64,000 bases of DNA from CAWGUU01 sp963825765 (GTDB lineage: Bacteria > Actinomycetota > Acidimicrobiia > Acidimicrobiales > AC-14): positions 620,001 to 684,000 of the forward strand of contig CAWGUU010000003.1 in NCBI GenBank assembly GCA_963825765.1, in the 5' to 3' direction. Below, one piece after another: positions 26,680-35,647 of this stretch; the first letter of the stretch is position 1; each line of letters starts with the position of its first letter. The translations under genes were made by a program, and so were the position numbers. The notes below the pieces were generated by a model. That model saw only the letters and a list, made by a program, of their open reading frames with translations, made no database searches and was not told the DNA's origin.

Positions 26680-27504
26680 TCACGCTCTGGTCCCCACCCA
26701 GGCGACGAACAGGAGCAGCGGCCCCAGGCCGAACATCAGTCCGACGAAGCCCTCGGTGGTCGGTCCGGCCCGGGCCAGGCCGGCGCCGCCGGCGTCATCG
26801 GGGTGCCGGAGGTACAGGACATACGCCACGATGTCGTTGACCTCGTCGTCGGTGAGGGTGTCGGGGCCGAAGACCGGCATGTTCCCCGGCCCGATGCGCA
26901 TGGCCTCGGCGACCTCGATGTCGGTGGCCTGGTGCAGGTTGGGGGCGAAGGCGCCGTAGCTCAGGGCGCCGCCGAAGCCCGTGGCGTTGTGGCAGGCGGC
27001 GCAGTTCAGGAGGAAGAGCTCGAGGCCGCGGGACAGATCGGCTCGGGAGGGGTCGACCTCCGGGATCGGAGGGCCGGCCGGCCCGAAGCCCACCAAGGAC
27101 ACGACGTAGGCGACGATGGCGGCCCGCTGGTCGGCGTCGAAGGCGGGCGGCTTGCGGACGGCCTGGGGAACGTTGGTGTCGGCGAGAGGCATCCGGCCGG
27201 TGGAGAGGTAGAAATCGACCGCCGCCGCGCCTACCCCGATCAGCGACGGCGCCTGCACGCCTCCGGAGAGCTCCATGCCCTCGCCGTCGGGCCCGTGGCA
27301 GCTGGTGCACGCCTGGGTGTAGAGCTGGCTGCCCTCGGCCAGCTGCTCGGGGGTTGCCGGCAGAGGAGGCGGCGACGAGGCGACGGTGGTGGTGGTCTCG
27401 GCCGTCGTGGTTTGGGCCGTCGCCGGGGCGGTGGCGAGGAGGCCGGCGGTGGTGAGGGCGACGGCCAGCGCCGTGAGAACAGCGGGGAGGAGGCGGCGTC
27501 GCAC
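26680..27504 (-). CDS. qcrC: diheme cytochrome c subunit of the bc1 complex
   Basis: 274 residues from GTG 27504. A signal peptide (~1-31), a Thr/Pro linker, two c-type heme motifs CTSCH and CAACH, with NMPVF giving a Met ligand, and a C-terminal helix (~250-270) as anchor. The two heme domains replace free cytochrome c and wire QcrB to CtaC within the supercomplex. It is 9 bp downstream of ctaE. Confidence 0.95.
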   Translation of the reverse strand: MRRRLLPAVLTALAVALTTAGLLATAPATAQTTTAETTTTVASSPPPLPATPEQLAEGSQLYTQACTSCHGPDGEGMELSGGVQAPSLIGVGAAAVDFYLSTGRMPLADTNVPQAVRKPPAFDADQRAAIVAYVVSLVGFGPAGPPIPEVDPSRADLSRGLELFLLNCAACHNATGFGGALSYGAFAPNLHQATDIEVAEAMRIGPGNMPVFGPDTLTDDEVNDIVAYVLYLRHPDDAGGAGLARAGPTTEGFVGLMFGLGPLLLFVAWVGTRA

Positions 27505-27513
27505 GGTCCGCGG

Positions 27514-28113
27514 CTACTTGAGGATGTAGAGGGTGGCGAACAGGGCGACCCACACGACGTCGACGAAGTGCCAGTAGTAGGTGATGGCCTGGACCGCGTA
27601 GCGGTCGCCCGGGTCGGGCCCGGGACCGTGGATGCGCACGAGCAGGCCGCCCATCCCGATGAGCCCGAGGAGCACGTGCAGGCCGTGGAAGCCGGTCATC
27701 AGGTAGAAGAGCGACCCGTAGGCGTCGGTGGACACCGAGAAGCTCAGGCCCTTCCACTCCAGGTACTGGTTGAGGAGGAAGACCGAGCCCAGCCCGATGG
27801 TGAGCAGGATCCAGCCCCGGGCCGCGCGCCGGTTGCCGTGCTCCAGCTCGCGGGCGCCCATCTGCATCGTGCCGCTCGAGGCCACCAGGACGGCGGTGAA
27901 GAGCCCGGCCCGGAGAGCGTCCAGGTCGACGCCCGGCGGCGGCCAGACCGCGGTGGCGGCGCGGATGGTGAAGTAGGAGGCGAAGAGCCCGCCGAAGAAC
28001 ATGAGCTCGGACGCCAACCACACGATGGTGCCGACGGCCAGGGGCGACGGGCGCCGTACGCCTGAGTCGGTGAGAACCGCCCCGCCCGTCACGCGCCGGA
28101 TGGTAACAAACAC
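27514..28113 (-). CDS. ctaE: cytochrome c oxidase subunit III
   Basis: 199 residues, five helices. Typical motifs: VWLASELMFFGGLFASYF, TGFHGLHVLLGL and YYWHFVDVVWVALFATLYI. It opens the ctaE-qcrCAB-ctaCDF operon. The start may be ATG 28113 or an internal site nearer the first motif; the first ~20 residues are not conserved. Confidence 0.95.
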   Translation of the reverse strand: MFVTIRRVTGGAVLTDSGVRRPSPLAVGTIVWLASELMFFGGLFASYFTIRAATAVWPPPGVDLDALRAGLFTAVLVASSGTMQMGARELEHGNRRAARGWILLTIGLGSVFLLNQYLEWKGLSFSVSTDAYGSLFYLMTGFHGLHVLLGLIGMGGLLVRIHGPGPDPGDRYAVQAITYYWHFVDVVWVALFATLYILK

Positions 28114-28161
28114 CCCGATTCGGCCACGGCGGCCGACGGCTGGACCAGCGCCACGACGGAA

Positions 28162-28671
28162 TCAGTGGGTGGCGAAGTCGACCACCGCGAACCACTTCAC
28201 GCCGCCGGGGTAGACCAGGCCGACGCCGGCGTGGGTGAACCCGCAGTTCTCGATGTTGGCCCGGTGGGGCGGGCTGTTCATCCACCAGTTGACGGTGGCC
28301 TCCGGGGTGTTGCCCGGCGGCCCGTCGGCCCAGTAGACGATCTCTCCCCAGGACGAGATGGGCGTGAAGCCGGCGTCGCGGATGCGCTGGTCGGGTCGGC
28401 TGCCGTCCGAACCGGTGTGACCGTCGGTGCCGGGCTGCAGGTGGGCGGCGTTGTTCGCCATGTCGACGGCATGGCGGTCGGCGGCGACCCTGAGCAGGTC
28501 GTCGCCGGCGACCGGCCCGCACCCCGCCGCGGCCCGCTTCTCGTTGACGAGATTGAGGATGGTGCTCCCGGGAACGGTGCTCGAGCCCGGGCACGACCCG
28601 CCGAAGGTGGCGAGTCCGAGCAGTAGGAACAACGCGATGCGGCGCCATGCCCGCCAGGTGTGGGTTCGCAT
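28162..28671 (-). CDS. secreted CAP/SCP-domain protein
   Basis: 169 residues. Signal peptide ~1-27 with a Cys at 27 (GGSC), possibly a lipoprotein. The CAP core is visible as LNLVNEKRAAAGC, DRHAVDMANN, HTGSDGSRPDQRIRDAGF, WGEIVYW, TVNWWMNSPPHRANIENCGFTHAGVGL. CAP proteins act outside the cell; some bind sterols or cell wall, others have no known activity. It is divergent from ctaG with 65 bp between them. Confidence 0.88.
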   Translation of the reverse strand: MRTHTWRAWRRIALFLLLGLATFGGSCPGSSTVPGSTILNLVNEKRAAAGCGPVAGDDLLRVAADRHAVDMANNAAHLQPGTDGHTGSDGSRPDQRIRDAGFTPISSWGEIVYWADGPPGNTPEATVNWWMNSPPHRANIENCGFTHAGVGLVYPGGVKWFAVVDFATH

Positions 28672-28736
28672 ACCCCTCCCGAGCCCGACGGGCGTCGTCG
28701 GATACAGGAAATCGCTCGCTGCGCGACGATTGGAGC

Positions 28737-29573
28737 GTGCTGGCTGCCGGGTCCCCCTCCCTCCGGGACGTGCTGCTCGGGTTCTCCCTTTCGCCCCTGC
28801 CCGTGGCGGTGGTCGCCGGCCTGGTCACCGGCTACCTGCTCGGTGTCAGCCGCCTGGCCCGGCGGGGCCGACACTGGCCCCGCGCCCGCACCGTCGCCTT
28901 CCTCGCCGGCTGCGGCGTGGTCGCCGTCGCCATGGTGTCGGGCGTGGCCGAGTACGACCAGAGCACCTTCAGCGTCCACGTGGTCCAGCACCTCCTGCTG
29001 GGCATGCTGGGCCCCCTTCTCCTGGCCCTCGGCGCGCCCGTCACCCTCGTCCTCCAGGCCGGGTCCCGCTCCACCCAGACGAGGCTGCTCCGCGTCCTGC
29101 ACAGCCCGCCGGTGAAGGCGTTCACCAACCCGTTGGTGGCCTGGCTGCTGTTCAGCGGGTCTCTCTTCGTCCTCTACTTCACCGGGATCTACTCGGCGTC
29201 CCAGCGGAACTTCCTGGTCCACGACGCAGTCCACCTGCACTTTCTCGTTGTCGGCACGCTCTTCTTCTGGCCCGTCGTCGGCCTCGACCCCAGCGTCTGG
29301 CGGATGCACCACGGCGCCCGCCTGCTGTACGTGATGCTGGCCCTGCCCGTCCACGCCTTCCTGGGGATCGCCCTGCTCAGCAGCCAGACTCCCCTGTTCG
29401 AGGCCCACACCCTCGCCGACCAGCACGCCGGCGGGGGAATCCTCTGGGCCGTCGGGGACCTGCTCACCCTGGCCACCGTGGGCGTCGTCCTCACCCAGTG
29501 GATGTCGTACGAGGAGCGAGAGTCGGCCCGCGAGGACCGCGTGCTGGACGCGGCGCGGCGGGTCGACCCCTAA
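28737..29573 (+). CDS. ctaG: cytochrome c oxidase assembly protein, CtaG (caa3) family
   Basis: 278 residues from GTG 28737. Seven helices with the family motifs STFSVHVVQHLLLGMLGP, HDAVHLHFLVVGTLFFWPVVGLD, RLLYVMLALPVHAFLGIAL and ADQHAGGGILWAVGD. The membrane His residues are thought to handle copper for the CuB/CuA sites of the oxidase encoded next door. Divergent from the CAP gene. Just after its stop an 11-bp segment (around CGACCCCTA) is repeated. Confidence 0.87.
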   Translation: MLAAGSPSLRDVLLGFSLSPLPVAVVAGLVTGYLLGVSRLARRGRHWPRARTVAFLAGCGVVAVAMVSGVAEYDQSTFSVHVVQHLLLGMLGPLLLALGAPVTLVLQAGSRSTQTRLLRVLHSPPVKAFTNPLVAWLLFSGSLFVLYFTGIYSASQRNFLVHDAVHLHFLVVGTLFFWPVVGLDPSVWRMHHGARLLYVMLALPVHAFLGIALLSSQTPLFEAHTLADQHAGGGILWAVGDLLTLATVGVVLTQWMSYEERESAREDRVLDAARRVDP

Positions 29574-29596
29574 CGGCCGGCTCGACCCCTAGAACG

Positions 29597-32122
29597 TCAG
29601 CGGCCGGCGATGGCGTCGAGGACGCCCAGGCGGCCGGCCCGGCGGGCGGGCAGGACGCCGGCCAGCAGTCCGGCGCCGGTCGCCGCCGCCACCAGGGCGG
29701 ACAGCTGTCCGACCGGAAGGACGAGCTCCGTCACGCCCAGGTCGTGCATGGCAGACACCAGTGCCCACCCGAAGAAGACCGCGACGGCCACGCCGAGCAC
29801 GGCCCCCAGGCCGGCCACGATCGTCGCTTCGACCCGCACCATCGAGCGCAGCTGGCCGCGGCCCATTCCCACCGCCCGCAGCAGGCCGACCTCACGGGTC
29901 CGCTCGTGGATGGAGAGGGCGAGCGTGTTGGCGATGCCGAGGAGGGCGATGACCACCGACAGGGCCAGGAGGGCGGTCACCGGGACCAGCAGGCTGTTCA
30001 CCTGCTTCTCCTGGGCGGCCAGCACCTGGGACCGGTCCATCACCTGGACGGTTGGGAACTCGATCAGGGCCTTCTCGATCGCCACCCGGCCGGCCGCCGC
30101 GGTGACCCCGTCCTTCAGGCGGACCTCGACCTGGGCGTCGAGCTGCTGGGCGTAGTTGTCCTTGTACGCCCCCACCGAGACGACGAAGTCGCTGCGGACG
30201 GTCGTGTTGGCGAAGGTGTCGGCCAGGCGCATGGGCCGGGTGCCGGTGCGGGCGAACGTCATGGGCACCTCGTCGCCGACCTGCCACCCCTGGCGCTCGG
30301 CGATGCTGGCCCGTACGAGCACGCTCTCGTCGTCGAGGCGAACGGCGGCCGCCGACGTCGACGGGTCGAGGTCGTGCATCTCGGTGACGGTCCTGGGGTC
30401 GACGGCGATCAGGGTCTTGGTGGCACCGTTGAGGCCCCACTGCCCGGTGCGGATCTCCGACACCAGGTCGACCTCCTTGGTCTTGCGCAGCCGATCGGCG
30501 ACAACAGGCGAGAAGGTGCCCGACCCGCCGCCGTTCGAGCCCTTGGCCGCCACCACGAAGTCGGCCCGCAGGGTCTGGTTCACCGCGGCGGAGGCGGACG
30601 CCTTCATGGAGGCGGCGAGGATCGACACCACGCCGACGAGGGTGATCCCGATCATCAGGGCGGCGGCGGTGGCGGCCGTGCGGCGGGGGTTGCGCATGGC
30701 GTTCTCCCGGCCGAGCAGGGCGGGCTCGCCGAACAGGCGGACCAGCGGGATCCCGAGAACCCGGGCGGCGGGCGTCGCTACCAGCGGGATCAGCATGGAC
30801 AGGCCCAGCAGGAAGCCGCCGGCGCCGAGGCCGATGGCGATCAGCGGGTTGTCGAGGTGCCCGTAGAGGCCGAGGAAGAGTGACCCCACACCGGCGAGGG
30901 TCACGGCAGCGCCCCACGCCACCCGGCGGTGGAGGGCGACGTCCTTGTCGTCGGAGCGCCCGCTGGCGGCCGAGAGCGGGGACACCCGGGTGGCCCGGCG
31001 GGCCGGCACGACGGCCGCGGCAACGGTGACCGCCACGCCCGTCACCAGGCAGAACAGCACGGTGCGGGGGCGGAAGACGACCGACGCCGGCGGCAGGTCG
31101 AAGCCCGTCGCGGCCATGAGGGCGAGCAGGCCCTTGGCGGCGAGGACGCCGAGGACGATGCCGGCCACGGAGGCGACCACGCCCACGACGACGGCCTCGG
31201 CCAGCACCGAGGCGATGAGGTGCGAACGGCTGGCGCCGAGGGCCCGCAGCAGGCCGAGCTCGCGGGTGCGCTGGGCGACGAGGATCGAGAAGGTGTTGAA
31301 GATGATGAAGGCGCCGACCAGCAGGGCCACCGCCGCGAACATCAGCAGGGCGGTGGTGAGGAACCCGAGCGCCTTGGTCCAGGACTCGGCGGCCTCCTTG
31401 GCCGCCTGGTCGTAGGTCACGACCTCGTAGCTCTCGGGCAGGACGGCGCCGATCCTCGCCCGCAGCGACTCCGGCGAGACGCCCGGCTCGGCCCGCACCG
31501 GGATGGCGTCGAGGGAGCCTTCCTGGCCGAAGACCCGCTGGGCCGTCTCGAGGTCGAAGGTGGCTTGGGTGGTGGACAGGAGGCCTTCCAGCTTGCGCAG
31601 ACCGGCGATCTTGAATTCCTCGACCAGGCCCTGGAACAGGACCTTGATCCGGTCCCCGAGCTTCAGGCCGTCCTGGCGGGCGAGGGCCTCGTCGATGACG
31701 ATCTCGCCGGGGCCGACCGGGGCCCGTCCGGCGGTGATGCTCCCGTCCGGGGCCCACGCGGTGCCGATGGCAGGACCGACCTGGGCGGCGAGAGACCGAC
31801 CCTGGTCGTCGACCAGCTCGGCGTAGCCGGAGACCGATCCCCACAGGGCGGCGACGCCGGGGACGGCCTCGACCACGCCGAGCAGCGATTCCGGCAGCAC
31901 CGCACGCTCCGGCAGGGAATTGCCCTGTGCGCTGAACGCAGAGGTTGCCCGCACGACGACGTCGATCCCGTCGGACGAGTTGGCGGCATCGTGGTAGGCC
32001 CGGTTGATCGTGTCGGTGAGGACGAAGGTCCCCGACACCAGGCTGACGGCCAGTGCCACCGCCGACGCGGTCCGCACGAGGCGCTTGCGCTGGGCCAGTG
32101 CTCCCCGCAACAGCTGGAGCAT
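29597..32122 (-). CDS. FtsX/MacB-type ABC exporter permease
   Basis: 841 residues. Layout of a large FtsX-family permease: N-terminal helix (~18-38), outside domain (~40-250), three helices (~258-375), a second helix pair (~410-465), a second outside domain (~500-690) and three final helices. FtsX motifs such as FNTFSILVAQRTRELGLLRALGASR and ANTLALSIHERTREVGLLRAVGMGR are both present. With the ATPase next door it likely exports or extracts lipoproteins, peptides or drugs. The ATPase stop is 48 bp upstream. Confidence 0.92.
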   Translation of the reverse strand: MLQLLRGALAQRKRLVRTASAVALAVSLVSGTFVLTDTINRAYHDAANSSDGIDVVVRATSAFSAQGNSLPERAVLPESLLGVVEAVPGVAALWGSVSGYAELVDDQGRSLAAQVGPAIGTAWAPDGSITAGRAPVGPGEIVIDEALARQDGLKLGDRIKVLFQGLVEEFKIAGLRKLEGLLSTTQATFDLETAQRVFGQEGSLDAIPVRAEPGVSPESLRARIGAVLPESYEVVTYDQAAKEAAESWTKALGFLTTALLMFAAVALLVGAFIIFNTFSILVAQRTRELGLLRALGASRSHLIASVLAEAVVVGVVASVAGIVLGVLAAKGLLALMAATGFDLPPASVVFRPRTVLFCLVTGVAVTVAAAVVPARRATRVSPLSAASGRSDDKDVALHRRVAWGAAVTLAGVGSLFLGLYGHLDNPLIAIGLGAGGFLLGLSMLIPLVATPAARVLGIPLVRLFGEPALLGRENAMRNPRRTAATAAALMIGITLVGVVSILAASMKASASAAVNQTLRADFVVAAKGSNGGGSGTFSPVVADRLRKTKEVDLVSEIRTGQWGLNGATKTLIAVDPRTVTEMHDLDPSTSAAAVRLDDESVLVRASIAERQGWQVGDEVPMTFARTGTRPMRLADTFANTTVRSDFVVSVGAYKDNYAQQLDAQVEVRLKDGVTAAAGRVAIEKALIEFPTVQVMDRSQVLAAQEKQVNSLLVPVTALLALSVVIALLGIANTLALSIHERTREVGLLRAVGMGRGQLRSMVRVEATIVAGLGAVLGVAVAVFFGWALVSAMHDLGVTELVLPVGQLSALVAAATGAGLLAGVLPARRAGRLGVLDAIAGR

Positions 32123-32169
32123 CTCAGCCGCCCTCCGCAGCGCGGCGAGGGACGGCTGGACACCACATG

Positions 32170-32973
32170 TCAGCCCGCGATCTGCTTCATCTGATCGATG
32201 GCCCTCTCGGCGGTGGGGGTGTGCATCTCGTCGACGACCTTGCCGTCGGCGAAGAAGACGATCCTGTCGGCGATCGAGGCGGCAACGGGGTCGTGGGTGA
32301 CCATGACGATGGTCTGGTCGAACTCGTCGACGGCGAGGCGCATGAAGGCGAGCAGCTCGCCGCCGACCTTCGAGTCGAGGTTGCCCGTGGGCTCATCGGC
32401 GAAGATGATCTCGGGCTGGGTGATGAGGGCCCGGGCCGCCGCCACCCGCTGCTGCTGGCCGCCGGAGAGCTCGGTGGGCCGGTGGCCCAGCCGGCTCCGG
32501 ATGCCGACGGCGTCGACGACCCTGTCGAACCATTCGGGGTCGGGGCGCCGGCCGGCCAGGGACAGCGGGAGGGTGATGTTCTCGGCCGCGGTCAGCGTCG
32601 GGAGCAGGTTGAAGGCCTGGAACACGAAGCCGATGCGCTCCCGGCGCAGCCTGGTGAGGCGGCGGTCGTCGAGCGAGCCGAGCTCGACGTCGCCGATGTA
32701 GGCCCGGCCGTGGGTCAGCGTGTCGAGCCCGGCGAGACAGTGCAGCAGGGTCGACTTGCCCGAGCCCGACGGGCCCATGATCGCCGTGAACCTGCCCTTT
32801 TCGATGTCGAGGTTTACGCCGTCGAGGGCCATCACCGACGTGTCGTGACGTCCGTACAGCTTCACTGCGTCGACCACCCTGGCCGCCGGTGCTGCCGGGG
32901 CCGCCGGGTCCCCGGTGCCGGTGACGACCCGGAGGAGCTGCGGCGTCCTGCGCATTGTCGTTGTCATTGCCAT
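32170..32973 (-). CDS. LolD/MacB-type ABC transporter ATPase
   Basis: 267 residues from ATG 32973; ATG 32967 is also possible. Walker A GPSGSGKST, Q-loop VFQAFNLLP, signature LSGGQQQR, Walker B IIFADEPTGNLD and VTHDP are intact, the standard LolD-like set. An unusual ~28-residue Ala/Pro-rich leader precedes the domain. Partner of the permease at 29597. Confidence 0.93.
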   Translation of the reverse strand: MAMTTTMRRTPQLLRVVTGTGDPAAPAAPAARVVDAVKLYGRHDTSVMALDGVNLDIEKGRFTAIMGPSGSGKSTLLHCLAGLDTLTHGRAYIGDVELGSLDDRRLTRLRRERIGFVFQAFNLLPTLTAAENITLPLSLAGRRPDPEWFDRVVDAVGIRSRLGHRPTELSGGQQQRVAAARALITQPEIIFADEPTGNLDSKVGGELLAFMRLAVDEFDQTIVMVTHDPVAASIADRIVFFADGKVVDEMHTPTAERAIDQMKQIAG

Positions 32974-33006
32974 CGTCTTCCGGCTCTCTCTCTGGCGCTC
33001 GGGCTC

Positions 33007-33657
33007 TCAGGCCAGCTTGGAGGCGTAGCCCGGGCAGTAGAGCGAGACGGCGGTGCGGACGGCGTAGTCGGCGGCGGCGTCGGAGACCGGCACGTAGGCC
33101 GAGACCATCGACAGGCCGGTGGCCTTCACCTGGGAGAACGACTGGCCCTGGTCGAAGGCGGTGCAGACCCGGTTGCCGACGTCGGCGACGTTGGCCGGGG
33201 TGATCTGCACGAACAGGGGCAGCTGGACGAGGCTGGTGATGCCCTGGATGGCCGACTGCACCTGGGCGGCCGACGGTACCGTGCGGGCGGCGAGGGCCGG
33301 CACCGTGACGGGCGGGGCGGTCACCACCGGGGCGACGACGACCGGCGCTTCCTCGACCTCGACGACCTTGGGGGCCTTCGTGGCGGGCGGGGCCTTGACG
33401 ACTGCGGTGGCGGCGACGGTCTCCGGCGGAGCCGTGGTCTCCTCCGGCGCCGGCTCCTCGGCGGCGGGGACGGGGATCGTGTCGGCCGGGTTGGCGGCCG
33501 TGGCGCTGGCTTCGACCTCGGCCCCGACCGATCCGGACGAGCCCGTCAGCTTGACGATGCCGGTGCTGATGCCGATGCCGCCGACGAGCAGGAACAGGGC
33601 GACGACGCCGCCCAGCACCCCGAGAGTCCTTGTCGTGCTCTTGAACATTTTCGCCAC
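33007..33657 (-). CDS. membrane-anchored protein with DUF732-like C-terminal domain
   Basis: 216 residues. One N-terminal helix (~13-36), then a long Ala/Pro/Val/Thr-rich linker, then a compact ~90-residue domain with VGNRVCTAFDQGQSFSQV and AVSLYCPGYASKL, the Cys pair and spacing of DUF732 proteins. Function unknown. A good GGAGGG site precedes ATG 33657. It shares its 200-bp upstream region with the methyltransferase gene and a 24-bp palindrome. Confidence 0.72.
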   Translation of the reverse strand: MAKMFKSTTRTLGVLGGVVALFLLVGGIGISTGIVKLTGSSGSVGAEVEASATAANPADTIPVPAAEEPAPEETTAPPETVAATAVVKAPPATKAPKVVEVEEAPVVVAPVVTAPPVTVPALAARTVPSAAQVQSAIQGITSLVQLPLFVQITPANVADVGNRVCTAFDQGQSFSQVKATGLSMVSAYVPVSDAAADYAVRTAVSLYCPGYASKLA

Positions 33658-33693
33658 CCTCCGTTAAGGAAATAGTTTGCTAACAAGTTGCTC

Positions 33694-33741
33694 GTGTAAC
33701 TAATCGGCTCAACGACTCGCGCCCTGAAGGCGGAGTTACAC
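33694..33741. repeat. GTGTAAC/GTTACAC inverted repeat in a divergent promoter region
   Basis: GTGTAAC at about 33694 and GTTACAC at 33735-33741 flank 34 nt upstream of the DUF732-like gene. With the palindrome at 33750 this makes two dyads in 200 bp. A regulator site is possible but unproven. Confidence 0.3.
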
Positions 33742-33749
33742 CCCACCGA

Positions 33750-33773
33750 CGAATAGGCCGATCGGCCTATTCG
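33750..33773. promoter_or_regulatory. 24-bp perfect palindrome, candidate operator
   Basis: CGAATAGGCC and GATC and GGCCTATTCG together form an uninterrupted 24-bp dyad in the intergenic region between the DUF732-like gene (minus) and the RNA methyltransferase (plus). It lies ~90 bp upstream of both starts. Length and perfect symmetry suit a dimeric regulator. Confidence 0.5.
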
Positions 33774-33857
33774 CGGCGAGGAATCGCCAAGGGAGTGATC
33801 GGCGCAGCCCGGCGACGGGTCTGGCGACGCCGGCGGCGGCGGTACGATCGCCCTCCG

Positions 33858-34658
33858 GTGCTGGCCCGAATCGTCGCCGTCGACGACCCCTCCGACGAGC
33901 GGCTGACCGACTTCGCCGGGCTTCGCCGGCGGTCCCCGTCGCCCGCCGACGGCTACTTCGTGGCCGAGGGGGCCCTGGTGATCCGCCAGCTGCTCGAGTC
34001 CCCGTACGCCTTGCGCTCGCTGCTGGTGACCAAGCGCGGACTACGGCTCCTCGAACCCGACCTCGCTCGTATCGAGGCGCCGATCTACGTGGCCGGCCAG
34101 AACGTGGTGGAAGCGGTGGCAGGGTTCCACTACCACCGAGGGGCGCTGGCCTCGGCCGACCGGTTGCCGCTGCCCGACCCGGAAACCCTGGCTGCAGGCT
34201 GCGACCTGGTGGTCGTCGCAGAGGGCGTCGGCGACCACGAGAACCTCGGGGCGATCTTCCGCAACGCGGCGGCGTTCGGTGCCGACGCGGTCGTGCTCGG
34301 CCCTCGCTGCGGCGACCCGCTGTCGCGCCGCTGCGTCAGGGTCTCGATGGGTCAGGCCCTCAAAGTCCCCCACTGCCGGCTCGACGGCTGGCCCGGCGCG
34401 ATCCTCCAGCTCCGCGATCTCGGGTTCGAGCTCCTTGCCCTCACCCCGTCCCCGGACGCCGACGACGTGCGTACCGTCGCCGTCCGGCCGCGTCAGGCGC
34501 TGGTGGTGGGATCGGAGGGCGACGGCCTGACCGACGCGGCCATGGCCGCCGCCGACCGCAGGGTCCGCATCGCCATGGCGCCGGGCGTGGACTCCCTCAA
34601 TGTGGCCACCGCCGCCGCCGTCGCCCTGCACCACCTGGCCAGGACGCCGCCCGCCTGA
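33858..34658 (+). CDS. SpoU/TrmH-family RNA 2'-O-methyltransferase
   Basis: 266 residues from GTG 33858; the frame upstream is Arg-rich and unlikely to be translated. An N-terminal substrate-binding domain (PADGYFVAEGALVIRQLL) is followed by the SPOUT knot with motifs ENLGAIFRNAAAFGADAVVLGPRCGDPLSRRCVRVSMG, of which NxGxxxRNA is diagnostic, then LVVGSEGDGL and DSLNVATAAAVAL. It methylates rRNA or tRNA ribose; the target nucleotide is unknown. It is convergent with the metallopeptidase gene, with only 3 bp between the stops. Confidence 0.9.
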   Translation: MLARIVAVDDPSDERLTDFAGLRRRSPSPADGYFVAEGALVIRQLLESPYALRSLLVTKRGLRLLEPDLARIEAPIYVAGQNVVEAVAGFHYHRGALASADRLPLPDPETLAAGCDLVVVAEGVGDHENLGAIFRNAAAFGADAVVLGPRCGDPLSRRCVRVSMGQALKVPHCRLDGWPGAILQLRDLGFELLALTPSPDADDVRTVAVRPRQALVVGSEGDGLTDAAMAAADRRVRIAMAPGVDSLNVATAAAVALHHLARTPPA

Positions 34659-34661
34659 CCG

Positions 34662-35507
34662 TCAGACGCTCGGTGCGGCGAGGGTGTCGCAGTCGCTCAC
34701 CCGCGTCGCCCGGTAGCCGGTGAGGAACCAGCGCTGCCGCTGCTCGGACGTGCCGTGGGTGAAGGACTCGGGATTGACCTGGCCGTTCACCTTCTGCTGG
34801 ATCCTGTCGTCGCCGATGGCCGACGCGGCGTCGAGCCCGTCCTGGATGTCCTGCTGGGTGAGCTCCTCGATGAAGCCGGTGTCGACCGCGCCCCCGGCCC
34901 ACATGCCGGCCAGGCAGTCGGCTTGCAGCTCGATCCTCACCCCTGCGCTCTGCGGACCGGTGTCGTCGCCCCGCGCGCGGGCGAGCGCGCCGGTGATGTC
35001 CTCGACGTGGTGGCCGTACTCGTGGGCGATGACGTAGGCCTCGGCGAACGGCCCACCCTTGGCCCCGAACCGCGTGCGGAGGTCGTCGTAGAAGCCGAGG
35101 TCGATGTAGATCGTCTGGTCGCTCGAGCAGTAGAAGGGGCCGACGTCGGACGTCCCGAGCCCGCAGGCGGTCTGGGTCGAGCCCTTGTAGAAGACCGTCG
35201 TGGCCTCGGTGTAGTTCGGCAGCTCTTCCTCCCAGAAGGCCTGCACGCTGTTGACGACGGCGACGATCCTGCAGTCGTCGCGCTGGTTGGCGTCGTCGCC
35301 CGTCACGCACTCCGCCGACAGGTCGGAGTCGAGCTGGCCGAGCGACGGTGTCGACGAGCCCCCGCCTCCGCCGATGCCGCCGCCCAGCAGCTGGATGACC
35401 AGGAAGAGGACGCCGATCAGTCCCCCCCCGCCGATCAGCATCGGCCCCGCGCTCCGCCGGTCGGAAACCTGCGACGTGTCGAGCTGGGCGCCCCCTCGGA
35501 ACCGCAC
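34662..35507 (-). CDS. YpfJ-type neutral zinc metallopeptidase
   Basis: 281 residues. One N-terminal helix (~22-44), a Gly/Ser linker, then the catalytic domain with HEYGHH (zinc His and Glu) and IELQADCLAGMWA (third ligand region). A disulfide-rich N-terminal segment (AECVTGDD, DDCRIV) suggests it works outside the membrane. Substrate unknown. The family is common in actinobacteria. Confidence 0.88.
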   Translation of the reverse strand: MRFRGGAQLDTSQVSDRRSAGPMLIGGGGLIGVLFLVIQLLGGGIGGGGGSSTPSLGQLDSDLSAECVTGDDANQRDDCRIVAVVNSVQAFWEEELPNYTEATTVFYKGSTQTACGLGTSDVGPFYCSSDQTIYIDLGFYDDLRTRFGAKGGPFAEAYVIAHEYGHHVEDITGALARARGDDTGPQSAGVRIELQADCLAGMWAGGAVDTGFIEELTQQDIQDGLDAASAIGDDRIQQKVNGQVNPESFTHGTSEQRQRWFLTGYRATRVSDCDTLAAPSV

Positions 35508-35587
35508 TTTAGGAACCTCCTGATCGGATAGAGGATCTCTTCCCCGATCCGGCCGGGAACGACCGCCGGGTCAGGGCCCCGCCGTGA

Positions 35588-35632
35588 TGAGTGTGCAAGA
35601 AACCCCCTATACGCAGGTCCTTTGCACACTCA
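35588..35632. repeat. palindromic element A (11-bp arms, CTATACGCAG core)
   Basis: TGAGTGTGCAA (35588-35598) and TTGCACACTCA (35622-35632) are perfect arms around a 23-nt centre containing CTATACGCAG. It sits in the 140-bp gap between dapB and the metallopeptidase gene, both on the minus strand. It could end dapB transcription. Its centre matches that of the element at 54476. Confidence 0.55.
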
Positions 35633-35647
35633 CGGGTCGAGATGCAG

